Source of the DNA: Riptortus pedestris
Taxonomy: Eukaryota > Arthropoda > Insecta > Hemiptera > Alydidae
Assembly (NCBI GenBank): GCA_019009955.1
Contig: CM032229.1
Coordinates: forward strand, 79,549,001 to 79,613,000
Direction of reading: 5' to 3'
Length of the DNA: 64,000 nucleotides
In this document: piece after piece, positions 44,671 through 56,386 of the stretch
Layout of the letters: every line of letters begins with the position of its first letter
Numbering within the stretch: position 1 is the first letter of the stretch
Translations under genes and position numbers: made by a program
Notes under the pieces: generated by a model
Databases searched by the model: none
What the model was told of the DNA's origin: nothing
The model's input: the letters and a program-made list of their open reading frames with translations, nothing else

Positions 44671-47210
44671 ATATAGATAAAGAGAAATTAAATATTCAAA
44701 GTCGGATGGCTTATAGGTATTCTAATAATGATGATATGCGGGACGTTATAGAGGAGAAATAGGCGTAAAATACGTCATGTGATTATTAGTCCCATGGGGT
44801 TGATGATATTTCTCTGAGGTCCCCTTGCCTCCGTTTTTCGATTTCAGTCAGAATCGGAGGGACTCAACTTAGACGTTACAAAAATCGGAAATTAAAATTT
44901 CAACATTATGCGAGATACTTACATAAATACAGACATCGCACCGATTCTGGCCAAAAAGTGTTAGAGCAGGGCCAATACGTTGATCGGTAATTTCCTTGAA
45001 GTATGAAAACTGAAAATTTTCGCGTTCACAATAATTCTTTTACTTCCTCCAAATGCTCTATGCCTCTCAAGCAGCATCCTCATCATTGACGCTTGTAGTT
45101 GTATGTGTTGAAATATTTCAGAAGTCTCCCTTCTTCTGTCATTGCGCCTACGGTCTTCTTTCTCTATGTGAAATAATCTTATATTAGCCCTCATGTGGCC
45201 TGACATTTTAGTTGTTTATTATATTTGTATAATACTCACATCTCTCGGAGTCGCTGTATTAATCATTTTGTGAGATAGTCCTTTTGAGAATATTTCGATC
45301 GGCCGGAGCAAACTCCACTTGGAATGAGCCCATATATAAGGGATTAAATCAAGGGCAACTCTCTTAGTTGGTTGTCAGAATTCTTGGAAGCAAAATCTCT
45401 GTCAGTGTCAATTGGTTAAATTGCGCAGTAGTCAGCTGAGTTACGTCGACCATCCTAACAGGTGTAGTCGGCACTTCAAAAGTCTCCTTTTAGCTCACTT
45501 TTGTAATAAAGTTATTGTTTGGAATAAGTTATCCCCATTTTATAATTTTAAAAGGTATAATTTTAAAAGGGCCTCATTTAGATTTGGTGGATTCGATTTT
45601 GAATAAATTTATACTTATCTAATTATGATCAACGTTGATTGTTGGTGAACTTCCCTTTCTTAAATACGTTGTAAGAGGTTTGGTTGGGGAAATTTTCATT
45701 TAGCTTCTACTGCGCATTTCTACAGCCAGTTCGCTACACGTGTTTTTTCGCTTATAAATGAGTATGTTAAAGCGATAAGTTTTGCAAAAATGTATAAGCA
45801 TATAAGCTTTGTATGTGTATAAGTTATGTTTGTATGCTTATTTAGAATGCCATTAGTTGTTGATGAATTAATCTCTTAATAGTTTTCAACAAAGCCGAAA
45901 CTCATTTCCTTTTAATTTTCCAAACACTCGATTCCTAGAAAACTCTAAGCTGGCAGAATGTTTAATATCCACAAACCCTTTCTACAGGAGAGTGCATTTC
46001 CGACCAGCTGAAATAAAATCAAATGAAATCCACTCTGAGAAAATATTTGGCGGGAGCCGTGACCCGCCTGTTTGCGGCAAGAGGAAATAATCTGAGATGA
46101 TTTAGGCAGCCGATAAATCTGTCCGGGTCTCATATAGTCTAGAATGGGGCGATAGCTGGGAGACAGAAGGCCAAGAAAAATTGATGGTGTGCAAGGAGAG
46201 AGAGAGTATTCCCTCAGCAGTGATAAAACTCTATCGCTTAGCAATCCATGCTATTATGCTAACAGCCTCATACCTTCATTCCGCCTTTCTGTAATACATT
46301 CAAATAAATCCCGAATATTGCAAAGCTTTCTCCAAATATGAACGCCAGGTTACTCAAATCATTCTTCACAAATGCCAGAAGTTCTATCCTTTGATGTACT
46401 ACTGGTATTTGGAGTTCTTAATATGTGCTCTTCAATGTTGGGCAAGAGAAGTTATTTCTGCTTAACAGTTACATATGAAGAGGAACCGATTCTCCTCTTA
46501 CAATATTAGAAACCTTAATTTATTGGCACTCTTAGTTTATAATGTCTAGAAGATTACTGAATTTGTTGTCAAAGAGAAAAATAACTGATCTAATGAAATT
46601 CAAAAGAAATAATAAATTTTTTATTATTGAAAATAGAGCCAAGTTTAAAAGGTGTAACAATCATGCTCCTAAAAGTTATTTTACCTCCTTCTCTATATTC
46701 TGCCTAATATGCCACATTTCAAAAAATAAATTAAACTGTAGGGATGCACGAAAGAATTAATAACTACGTACTTATAAAATTGATTATGAAAAAATTGAAT
46801 TCATTTTTTTTAAATAACTATTTTACTCCTTTAAAAATTATTTTTAACGAATTTAGAAACATTGTAAGATATGTGAATGGTTTACTGAGGGAATGTGTCG
46901 TCAGTCTCGCACCTTTCGCGTAAGTAGTTCCAATATAAAACCTTAGTTAATTTTGTTTTTTGTTTTTTTTAATTTGTTGATTATGATATTACAATATAGT
47001 TAAAAAGTCAGGGTGGCATATTTATTATTATTATTTTGTGGCAATAATCAAAAATTGTTCGAAATATTACATCAATTGATTAGTAAATAAATTCAATAAA
47101 TTTTACCCTTGTGGCTCATGGCCTGTTGGATATTCAAAACCATTAAAGAATCTCTCTTCCTTTAAAGAAACATTATATAATTATTGGTGACACAAAATCG
47201 TTTTTTTTGT
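44671..47210. other. Spacer without recognised gene
   Basis: Moderately AT-rich. Minus-strand frames at 44961-45206 and 45945-46244 (81 and 99 codons) show no recognised domain. I would look here first for unseen exons, but nothing supports one from sequence alone. Confidence 0.3.
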
Positions 47211-47212
47211 TG

Positions 47213-47730
47213 CTTAGTTTACGCAGGTATTGAGTAAACTATGCAGATATTACACCTGCTGGAATTGCTGCAAATGACGTCATCTCACATTCCATATTCT
47301 ATTTTTGTAATAATCATGACATTATACTGCTATAACAAATTATTATTATTATACTACAATAACAGATTGAAGGATATTGATTGAAGTTGATTAGTGGGAC
47401 AAAACTTGGTGAAAACTGAAAATCTCGAAAGTAGGAATGGGAGATAAAAAAAATACAAATACCTCGATTAATATTCAAATTAGCAAACAATGCAGAGAGC
47501 ATAATTTGTAGGGCATAACTTATTACAGGGTACAGCGAGATTTATAGACTAATACTTTTTCGAAGTGACCTAAAATAAAGGCGATATTTTGAATTATTGT
47601 AAAACTTTCTATAAACCCCACACTCTTGTCCTGATTATGCCAATTAAACAATTTTATCATTCGCATTATACTAAACTTTTAAATATTGACCATGGTTACA
47701 CCGATGATATATCTTATCTCACGTATTAAA
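47213..47730 (+). mobile_element. Family H copy H17, worn
   Basis: TTTACGCAGGTATTGAGTAA and CTATGCAGATATTACACC recall the 5' end; ATACCTCGATTAATATTCA, GGCGATATTTTGAATTATTG, CCTGATTATGCCAATTAAAC and CTTTTAAATATTGACCATGG follow in H order. 3' half not found. Confidence 0.5.
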
Positions 47731-47819
47731 TGCCATTGAAAACAAAATTTGGTATTTAAACTTACATTAAGACGTTACATAATATACCAGCTTATTGTTA
47801 TTACGATGAACAGGAGTTG

Positions 47820-48191
47820 GGGTTTACTGGGGGCTGAAAACAAAAAGAAGAAATACCAATTTCTCTGTTAATATTAGAGCAAAAAAAAAATAAATAGAAC
47901 AAATGGAAAAATATGAAAGGTTATCCTAATACCAAGTGTATGATAAAACATACTTCGAAAATTTGCTTAATTGAAAGTAATTAAAGAAGATTCATTAGTT
48001 AAAATTTGTCGTTCGGTCTCATAGTAATGGAGGTATAGTGAATGTTCGTTACCTCCCTCTTTTAACACTCCTTCCGTGGACCGATTTCAGACGTTAAAAA
48101 ATTTGATATTTTGTTTTGCATGGAAAACTTAAATATGGATTTTTCAAATTAAAATTGTGACCTCTAGGGCGTTACAGACAAACCATCTCTC

Positions 48192-48267
<76 letters not shown>

Positions 48268-48681
48268 TATCTCTCCTCTCTCTCTCTCACTCACTCTCTC
48301 TCTCCCTCTCTCCTCACTCTCTCTCTCCCTCACACTCACTCTCTCTCTCTCCCTCACACTCACTTTCTCTCTCTCCTCTCACTCACTCTCTCTCCCTCAC
48401 ACTCACTCTCTCTCTCTCTCTCTCCTCACACTCACTCTCTCTCTCACTCTCTCACTCACTCTCTCTCTCCCTCACACTCACTCTCTCTCTCCCCTCACAC
48501 TCACTCTCTCTCTCGCTCTCTCTCACTCTCTCTCCCCCTCACACTCACTCTCTCTCACTCACTCACTTCTCGCTCTCTCTCTCTCTCACTCACTCACTCT
48601 CTCTCACTCACTCTCTCTCACTCACTCACTCTCTCTCTCCCTCACACTCACTTTCTCTCACTCACTCACTCTCTCTCTCAC

Positions 48682-48718
<37 letters not shown>

Positions 48719-48786
48719 CACTCTCTCACTCTCACTCATTCACTCTCTCTCTCTCACACTCATTCACTCTCTCTCTCTCACTCTCA

Positions 48787-48847
<61 letters not shown>

Positions 48848-48980
48848 CTTCTCTTATATATAAATTAGAAAGGACCTCATTTTCGTCTTGTCCTAGGATC
48901 CACGGACATCTGAAGATTTTCGAAAATGGCATCTCTAGTACAGCGTCAGTTACTGATTATCCTAAAGGAAAATATGCTAA
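47820..48980 (+). mobile_element. Family H copy H18 with an expanded (TC)n core
   Basis: Body: CCAATTTCTCTGTTAATATT, CATAGTAATGGAGGTATAG, GACCGATTTCAGACGTTA, GTGACCTCTAGGGCGTTACA, then the TC tract at the usual core position, then GGACCTCATTTTCGTCTTG, GGATCCACGGACATCTGAAG and the end AAAGGAAAATATGCTAATAA. The ends show it is H despite the different core. Confidence 0.65.
48184..48843. repeat. (TC)n-rich tract with CTCACT variants, ~660 bp
   Basis: TC dinucleotides mixed with CACTCACTC, CCCTCACACTCAC and CATTCACTC blocks recurring at intervals. Long open frames across it, on both strands, are artefacts of the repeat. Confidence 0.92.
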
Positions 48981-49919
48981 TAACTCTAAGAGGAGGAATT
49001 CTCTTTTCTAATAAAAGGCGGAGTTCATCAAATTCATATAGCACCTGATGGCTATTCTCCACGAGAGGTCTATTAAAGGAGGAGTAAAGGAGTGCGAAGG
49101 AGAGTCAAGAGAGCGGAAAAACCATGAAATCTCTTTGATCAATTATCAAGATGGCAGGAGGGACAGGGAGGAAAGGGAGAACCACCAGAGAGTTTTTCCA
49201 TAACAATAGCCCAGTTCCCCGAGGGAACCTTCTGTCTGTCTTCCTCCCCCTCCCCTTTTTCCACAGCCTCGGGAAATATTAAGAGCTTTCATTTCGAAAC
49301 GGAAGGGGTGGGATAGTCGGGTGGGCGTTGATTAGAAAGATTTAGGAGAACCAGACCGCTTTGTCAGCATTCACAGATTAAAGTAGTGATTCAACGCTTT
49401 TCCTTCGTATTTATTTTTTTAGGGATTACAATGGCTTTAAATTTTTTTCCATGCCAAAATGTGGGTTAATGCTTAAATTCACTTGAGAAAACACTATCTT
49501 GGCGAGGGTCTTGGTCACTTACCAATATGTTCTGTATTCTTATTTTTAACAGGTAATTTGTTGAGTACACTATCTATTCGCATAAATTTAATTTTGGAAT
49601 TTGTATAGATAATATTTGATGGATTCATATTTAATTTGTATTCTTCAGATATAAAATTTTAATTGAACTATGATTATGGTGAATTAATCATGACTGCAAT
49701 GGCCTTAGCCCAATAATCATTCTGGCCATTAAGGCGTGAAAATTTGTTTACCCTTTTTTTTTTTTTTTTTTGCTTACCGTCAACTAAATATTCAAAGTAT
49801 CTCTGATTTCTGTGAGATGACATCATTAGCTTCGAGACGGAGTTTTTTTTAACGAGTGTCAATATAGTTGTAAATTACTCCAAGTATGAAAATGTGACTA
49901 TTGAATAAAATTGTAATAA
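48981..49919. other. Spacer without recognised gene
   Basis: Includes a purine-rich stretch at 49070-49200 and a T run near 49758-49770. No exon supported. Confidence 0.35.
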
Positions 49920-50439
49920 CCCTCCGTCGGGCGCGTGATCTCTCAGATTCACATTTTCTAGAAAAATATTTGCCACACCTCCTATCATAGAGTGGTGTTG
50001 TAGTGCTTCGAGTTATGTGTTTTAGAGAACTCCCCTTCAAGGTATGTTGAGTCACTGTGTTTAACGGAGTCGTGAGTTTCACCTGTCATTAAATTTTATC
50101 TCCTAGATACCACGCGCCCGATCTCGTAAGTTTTTTTGAAATCTGTATTTCATAAATATGTACATCAATTAAGTTTCTCTTTAATAAATGGAATCATATA
50201 AACCTATTATTCTATTGTTTTGCTCAAACATGAGCTTTCAAAAGAACTTGTACAAGGATATATTGCACGACGCAGTGACAATATATACCAACCGAACTAA
50301 GGACGAAACTTGAAGACTACAGAGACTCATAAGAGTACACTAGCTCATTGGACCATACATTGAACTCAAGTACAGAACAGCATAAAAAAAGGCCCTCCGC
50401 TACAACGAACAAAAGAAAATGATGTGAACCAAGCAAAAC

Positions 50440-50556
50440 TGAAAATAAATGTAGGTGTACTAATTACTGTTGTGAGATTTGCAAAAACAAAATTTGTTAA
50501 CAACATAGTTCCATGCTTTGTCCTAGTTGTAATGCAGCTATGCAAAAGAAATAACA
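50440..50556 (+). pseudogene. piggyBac transposase C-terminal cysteine-rich domain remnant
   Basis: One frame reads RCTNYCCEICKNKIC, stop, HSSMLCPSCNAAMQKK, stop. The C-x(3)-C-C-x2-C...C...C-x2-C pattern fits the cysteine-rich C-terminus of piggyBac transposases. No catalytic domain lies upstream: only about 300 bp separate it from the left subterminal repeat. Confidence 0.6.
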
Positions 50557-50562
50557 ATTAAA

Positions 50563-50674
50563 CTCAGGTAAGAAAAAACGCCTCGTTCCTTCACTATTCT
50601 TCGGAACGGAGAATAGTTCCTTCACTATTATTCGGAAGAATAGTGAAGGAACGAGGCGTTTTTTCTTACCTGAG
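50563..50674. repeat. Perfect 40-bp inverted repeat (hairpin)
   Basis: Arms 50563-50602 and 50635-50674 are exact inverted copies, beginning CTCAGGTAAGAAAAAACGCC, with a 32-nt loop that itself repeats GAATAGT.CCTTCACTATT. It lies directly after the transposase remnant in the piggyBac-like element. Confidence 0.88.
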
Positions 50675-51136
50675 ATAATTCCTTCACCATCCAGCACCTT
50701 AAAAATGAACAATGAAACTGGTATTTTTAAAATTTTTTGATGATTTGCATTAAGTCTTATCTAAAAGTGATTTCGTGCTACTTATTTTTGATTGAAGTTA
50801 TATTTAGATAATTTTTTTATATTGTTCACAAACTGAAATGAAATATGTATAATTAAGGCATGTGCATTTAAACAATTCCTTTTGATATTTGTATTTTTTA
50901 ATTATATTTTAAAAATTATCGTCCGTTTCTTTATATTATAATACTTGTCAATTTTAAAAATTATTTACTTCTTTCAAACAAATACTTCCTCTTTTATGGT
51001 TTCTAATCACACGCTGAACATTTTAGTGCAAAATATATATTAAAAAACTGTAATTCCGTAAAAACGGTTGAGGATGATCTGTGAGATACACGCGCCCGAT
51101 GGCGGAATATTCTTGACGCGCCCGACCGAGGGTTAA

Positions 51137-54100
51137 AAGTGTTTTGAAGCAACATCATAATGTTGCACATCCTAATGGACATATCCTTATTTTGTTAAAA
51201 CAGATCTTCAAGTACATATACGTACTTAATCTCTACTTTTGTTATTTCCCCTCCCCCTTCCTATGTTAGGAGCGATACTATAGTTTTTTTGCATCAGATA
51301 TATCATGGATATGGAATACCTGAAACTATCAATACAAGCATTATAGACTTACAATACCTGACCTTATGGCCACTCTATTCTATAGGTAGGCAGTTTTTCG
51401 ATTACTGCATTTCCTATGACGTCACAATGACTGAAATCCATAAGCCTTTTTGTGCTTTCTTATTGGATTAACGGTCATAGTAGCCAGAACTATTATAGAG
51501 GTGATGCTGAATTAATACTATGGAAGGCAGACGAAGAGTAAGTACATTATAAAGAGGTCTTTGGTATCAAATATGTATATTTAACATGTTCTAAGCTTTA
51601 GTTTGCATTATAACCACTGTGTGTAAGGAAAACATTTGTGATTTTGGATGACGAGGAATTGCAGATCTAATCCCATTATGCTTTTTAGAATTCTCGGTCC
51701 AAAAATATTCGGATCTATGATTTGTACAATCACTCTGTTTGACTCTTTTCGAAAAACAAATGTGGGTCAGTGAATTTTTGCGAAAGGCTAATTATAAAGG
51801 TTTTGGCAATGAACAACAAGCTTTGGCTGAATTCTTCTGAAGTATATTTAATACTGTGATTGCAAGTTCTGAGAAAAGTTACAATGATTTATTGGTGCTT
51901 TTATATTTACAGAAAAGCTGTAAATATAAACGACTTTGTAAAGGAAATTCTTCTAATCCCACGCAAATGCTATTTACTGGGTTAGATCTAAAGACACCCT
52001 TTAAAAGTCTATGACATTTTAGTGTTTTATTAGATACTGAGCTGTGCTGCTAACAATCATAATTGAATTTTGAAGAAGTGTAACTACGGCAAAACATGAA
52101 TGACCCTCTGAAAGGCTACCCAGAAAGGGGGTGCTTATGTGGCATTCATTATAACAGGCTAAATATGATTTGCCCATTTGTACCCCAAGAAAGTTTGTTA
52201 TTTTTTCAAATTTAATCAGTTGGTTGCAGACTTCTGAAAATTAAAGGCTTCATAAATGGAGCTATGTACACATGTTACCTTGACGACGACCTTAGGCTTG
52301 AAGGAAATTTAGGATCAGAAGATACAGAGGAAGTCGTGGAAACCAAGAGCTTGAGGTCTAAGTCTTCTTTTGTTTTCGGGTTCTGACATAGTCGGATGGG
52401 GAATAAAATAATCAGTTAATTTGACTAAGGACAGTAAGTTGGATTGGTAAGAAAAATACAAATAGCCTGCCTCCTCAGACCCAAATATCAATAAAAAAAT
52501 TATGTCTTATCCGAAGAACATTGGGCGCAACGCCATTGAGTCAAGAAACAAGATCTGCCAGTCCATTGATTGATTGTGATGGAAGTGCTCTTTGCAAAAA
52601 AGGGATACATTGATTATTAGTTCCAGTGTTTTGGGATTTTTAAACTTTCAATATGTACATCGCTGACAAATGTGAAACAACATGAAGGTAATTATCTCAG
52701 GCAGTGGACGTCTAAAATGCCAGTCTAACCCTTAATAAATGTTCAGAAGTGGATGTACTTCTGCCATTAAAAATAAGAAAAATCTTAGAATATTATGTAG
52801 TTAACAAGTCAAACACATCTACAGCAGAGACACCTGAACTACTGTTTATGAGGAACTCTCTTCTAAATCATGCATTTCTTTATCAATCCTCACTTAAGTT
52901 CCCAATTTATGAACAGGAGACTATGGACACCATGACCCCTTAGCAGATATATGATTGGAATGTTTCTCAATATTGCAGACCTCCTAGAAGAGAGAAAACC
53001 TGCAGTATTATTCAGGAGTGGATTAATAGCTAAACATCGATATGCACTTCACCATTATCTGCTTGAAGTCTGAGTGGATTTTATTCCTGAGAAATCATCG
53101 TGAACACGCGACATAAAATTTCTCGTGAACACCGTGAAAGCTGTGCTCCAAGTGTTCGGATGACCTCTGGCCATAAATTTCACACAGCTCCCCAGCACCT
53201 GCCAAATACTAGAAGGTTCTAGGAATACTCTACTCACTACATCGTCAAGAGTAGACAAAGTTGTTATCTCAACTATTTCAAATTCGAAAGGGATAAATTC
53301 ACCAGTGAATAGCCGCACTGCGTTGAAGGTGACAACGCATCCAAAAATCCATAATATCAGGAATGCTTTTGAAAAATCTGGATAAGACTTTATTCAGACA
53401 GACGTGAATTAGAGTGTCCGCAGTCTCTTGGGCCCAAAGTCTAAGTGCTAGCTAGCAGCCTGCAAAAAATAATTCCCAACCGGAAGGAACTTACGAAGTC
53501 TTGTAATAACTCACTAACTCGACATTTGCAGCGGTGTCTATGCCTTGCTTTTATTCTTTCTGCGAATTCAGTAGTTACCAAATAAGGCTGAAAACTATAT
53601 TAAATTCAAAGCATGGGCATTATCATTAAATGTAAAGCTGAAATAGAGAGATTACTAACGATTCATGGTGGACAAAGTTCACAATTGGTAGGAAATTAAA
53701 TTATTTAGAAATGATTCTTTCAAAAGAAACACATTTAAAGCACAACGTTGCCCCCTTTTCATTTTATTCGGCATTCTCTGTTCCATTAGACCCCACAGGT
53801 AAAAAAGGACGTAGTGTACTAAATCTACACTTCCGTTCCTACAAATGAATTAAGGATTCTAGTGAAGGTTCTATTTTTCATTTTTATAAAGAAGTTACAT
53901 GTGAATTGAATAGTTTGATAACATTTTAAAATTTATTAGTTACTGAAATGAAACTACTAGACTGTTTGTTGGTTGGGAATTGCATGGAGTTGATATTCTT
54001 GGCTGTTGGGAGGTGTCCCTCTAAATCAGAGAGGAATCTGATAAGGCTCGCTCCCTCTCCCTCCTTCCTCTCCCTTATCATCTCATCCTCTCTCTCCCCA

Positions 54101-54640
54101 CCCAAAGTTGATTTCAAAAAGGAATTTTCATTTAATAAATCAATTATGCCTCTTAACACAAATAATATATTTACATGGTATGGCATCTGTAGCACTCAAT
54201 GGATTAGTAGTAGTTGTACAAAGTAGTTACAAGTGAAGTTAGAACGAGTATTACTGTCGTAAGGTGGATCCTATATCTCATTTAGGAGAATATTTGATTT
54301 TTTATAATTTGGTGGCCACTTTGATGCAATCTTTGTGTAAAAGGGTGGCGTAGGGATGCCGAAAATTAAATGGTAACGAGTAAACATTTGTGTTGTAGCA
54401 GTTCCAATGTACGGAAAAAAGACTTCCTCGCAGCATACCTACGCACTTCGCAAATGTTATAGTACGTTTTAATGTTGTTGCGATATTTAAATACATAAAA
54501 TATTAAATAGAGATAGTCACGTATTTGGGAAGTATGAAGAACGTAAAAGGTGCCGCAATATGGTCCCGCTCGTCTTCGGTAATACCAGTCCAGATCTAGA
54601 AGAGTCCAGGCAACTCTGCTTTGATGTTTTCCAACAAGCT
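51137..54640. other. Long spacer without recognised gene
   Basis: Several short open frames (51289-51471 +, 52749-52943 +, 53055-53318 -, 53948-54226 +) show no domain I recognise. The part 51780-53330 is less AT-rich and could be a decayed transposon ORF, but I can name no family. Confidence 0.3.
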
Positions 54641-54649
54641 ATGAAAGGA

Positions 54650-55085
54650 TCCGGCCGCCCGGTTGAGTTAGTTTGTTCTCAGCTCTCTTCAAGTGATCAA
54701 CAGTGCGTTCAGTGCACCTGTAGTGAACAGAGCGTCTTAGTAGCAGTGCGGTAAAGTGTTTTATGTGAAGAACAGTCTTGTGCTGTGTTTATGAAAAGAT
54801 CAGTCCAGTGCCGGTATCTTTGCGAAGATCAGTGCAGTGCCGTGTTTTCGTGAACTTCAGTTATTGTGGGCAAGTTATTGGACCGTGTAATAACAAGAAG
54901 AGTGATGCTATCAGTACATGCTGTGAGTACTAGTTAAGAATAATTAACCAAGTGTGTAGTGCATTGTTAATTAAATTGTGCAGTGATAAAAACTCTGAAG
55001 GTTGTGTGTGTTTAATTTTGCAATCCAAAAGAATTCTAATAAACAACGTTTATTACTGATTTTGTAATAAACGTAACAATATATA
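54650..55085 (+). repeat. LTR-like dispersed repeat, copy L2
   Basis: Matches L1 in AAGATCAGTGCAGTGCCGTG, AAGTGTGTAGTGCATT, CAGTGATAAAAACTC, TTAATTTTGCAATCCAAA and TTTTGTAATAAACGTAACAA. The motif GATCAGTSCAGTGCCG recurs within it (about 54798, 54828), giving short internal repeats. Confidence 0.5.
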
Positions 55086-56150
55086 AATATTTCACTATCT
55101 AGGAGGAAATTGACTTATAACAAGGTACGAAATGCAATCTTAAATTATCGGGGAATGAATCTCGATTTTTTTGACGAATACCATAATACATGCAATTTGC
55201 ATACAATAGGAAATAAATTTGAATTTACGGCGTACGTACACACATGCACACACACAAAAATTTGAACGAATTGTGTTTTGGTATCCGGAGAAGCCAAATG
55301 AGTTAGCTTGCTTCCGGGACTTGGTCTTTCAATGTGGTCTAAAATAAAGGGATTTCCTCAATGAAATCTTCTAAAAATTTGCTTTTCCTTCTAGTGAAAT
55401 TTTAATATTTCAATGATGAATTTATGACTCCTGAGAATGCTGGGATGATTCTGAGCAGTGCATATTAGGCTGAATATTGCCAGAGGATGAGAAGTGTGAT
55501 CGCTTTTTTATTCAGTGATGGCTTTAAGGGCGGTCTTTCTTTTTGTCTGATCTGCGTGAGGGATTTAAGCAATCGCACGTGAGCACACTGATCTGGCGAT
55601 CCCTTATTTAGCTTATTCCTTGATCTCGTTCACTATGGAGCTTGACGATTTCTTCACAGACGCGCCTTCTAGGACCTAAAATGCTTGCCTCCTTTATAAA
55701 GAGGCAGTGGGGGGGGGGTCTGGCAGAGTTATAAAAATTCGCTTGGGAAGAGCGAAGGAAGGGAGGATAACTTGCCTTAAAATATGCGAATGGGAATCTC
55801 CTGCTTAGAGGCCCCTTTACATTCGGGAGCTCTTCCCTTTATTCCGTATTACCTGAAGCGATTATCGTCAAATAACTCTCCTTGTTTCCTTGTAGACTGC
55901 CTATCCTGCAAGGCTAAACAACCTCTCTCGATACCCTTCTCAAGTAATAAAGCCAATGGCAAGATGATGCAAATATTGTATTCTGACCATTACCATTCAT
56001 AGAAGAATTTTGTAGTTGCTGTTCGTGACTCATAAACACACCAAAACAATACAAAACAATGTAAGAGTTCATTCTGCTCGGTTGTTTTGACCTTTATTTG
56101 TATTTACACTGTTGTCTTGCTTTCAATAACAGCGTTTAGAAAAGTACGCT
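55086..56150. other. Spacer without recognised gene
   Basis: Less AT-rich in parts, with a G run near 55709-55717. Open frame 55784-56002 not recognised. Confidence 0.3.
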
Positions 56151-56195
56151 TAGGCTAACAAAAAAAAAATATTGCGACCACTACTGTGTTAACAG

Positions 56196-56233
<38 letters not shown>

Positions 56234-56386
56234 GTGGGCTATAATTATAAGAACAAACCCAACTTGTTAAACAAAATAATAATAATAATAAAAAAATATG
56301 ATAGGCCCTGGTGAGCTCGTAGAACCGATAAGGTTATGAGTCAACCTGAATAGCTGATTTCCCTGAAATCTGCTAATATTATAATA
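56151..56386 (+). mobile_element. Family H fragment with (TC)n core
   Basis: TTGCGACCACTACTGTGTTA, ACAGACAAATC, a TC run (56204-56229), then, after unrelated text, AATAGCTGATTTCCCTGAAA and TCTGCTAATA at the end. Short and worn, but the ends and core position match H. Confidence 0.5.

Larger units (their letters stand above)
49920..51132 (+). mobile_element. piggyBac-like transposon, ~1.2 kb, internally deleted
   Basis: Ends CCCTCCGTCGGGCGCGT (left) and, reversed, CCCTCGGTCGGGCGCGT (right). The right flank is TTAA (51133-51136) and the left is ATAA (49916-49919), a one-base change from the TTAA target. A repeat of the form GATAC(C)ACGCGCCCGAT lies inside each end (~50106 and ~51088). It holds a transposase C-terminus and a long hairpin, listed separately. 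Confidence 0.75.

Noticed and set aside
45945..46244. 99-codon minus-strand frame as a host exon
   Set aside because: No recognised domain, no convincing neighbouring exon; length is within chance for this composition.
48157..49011. 284-codon open frame rich in Leu-Ser across 48157-49011
   Set aside because: It is produced by the (TC)n tract, which lacks stops in any frame; both strands are open. The non-repetitive tail is family-H sequence.
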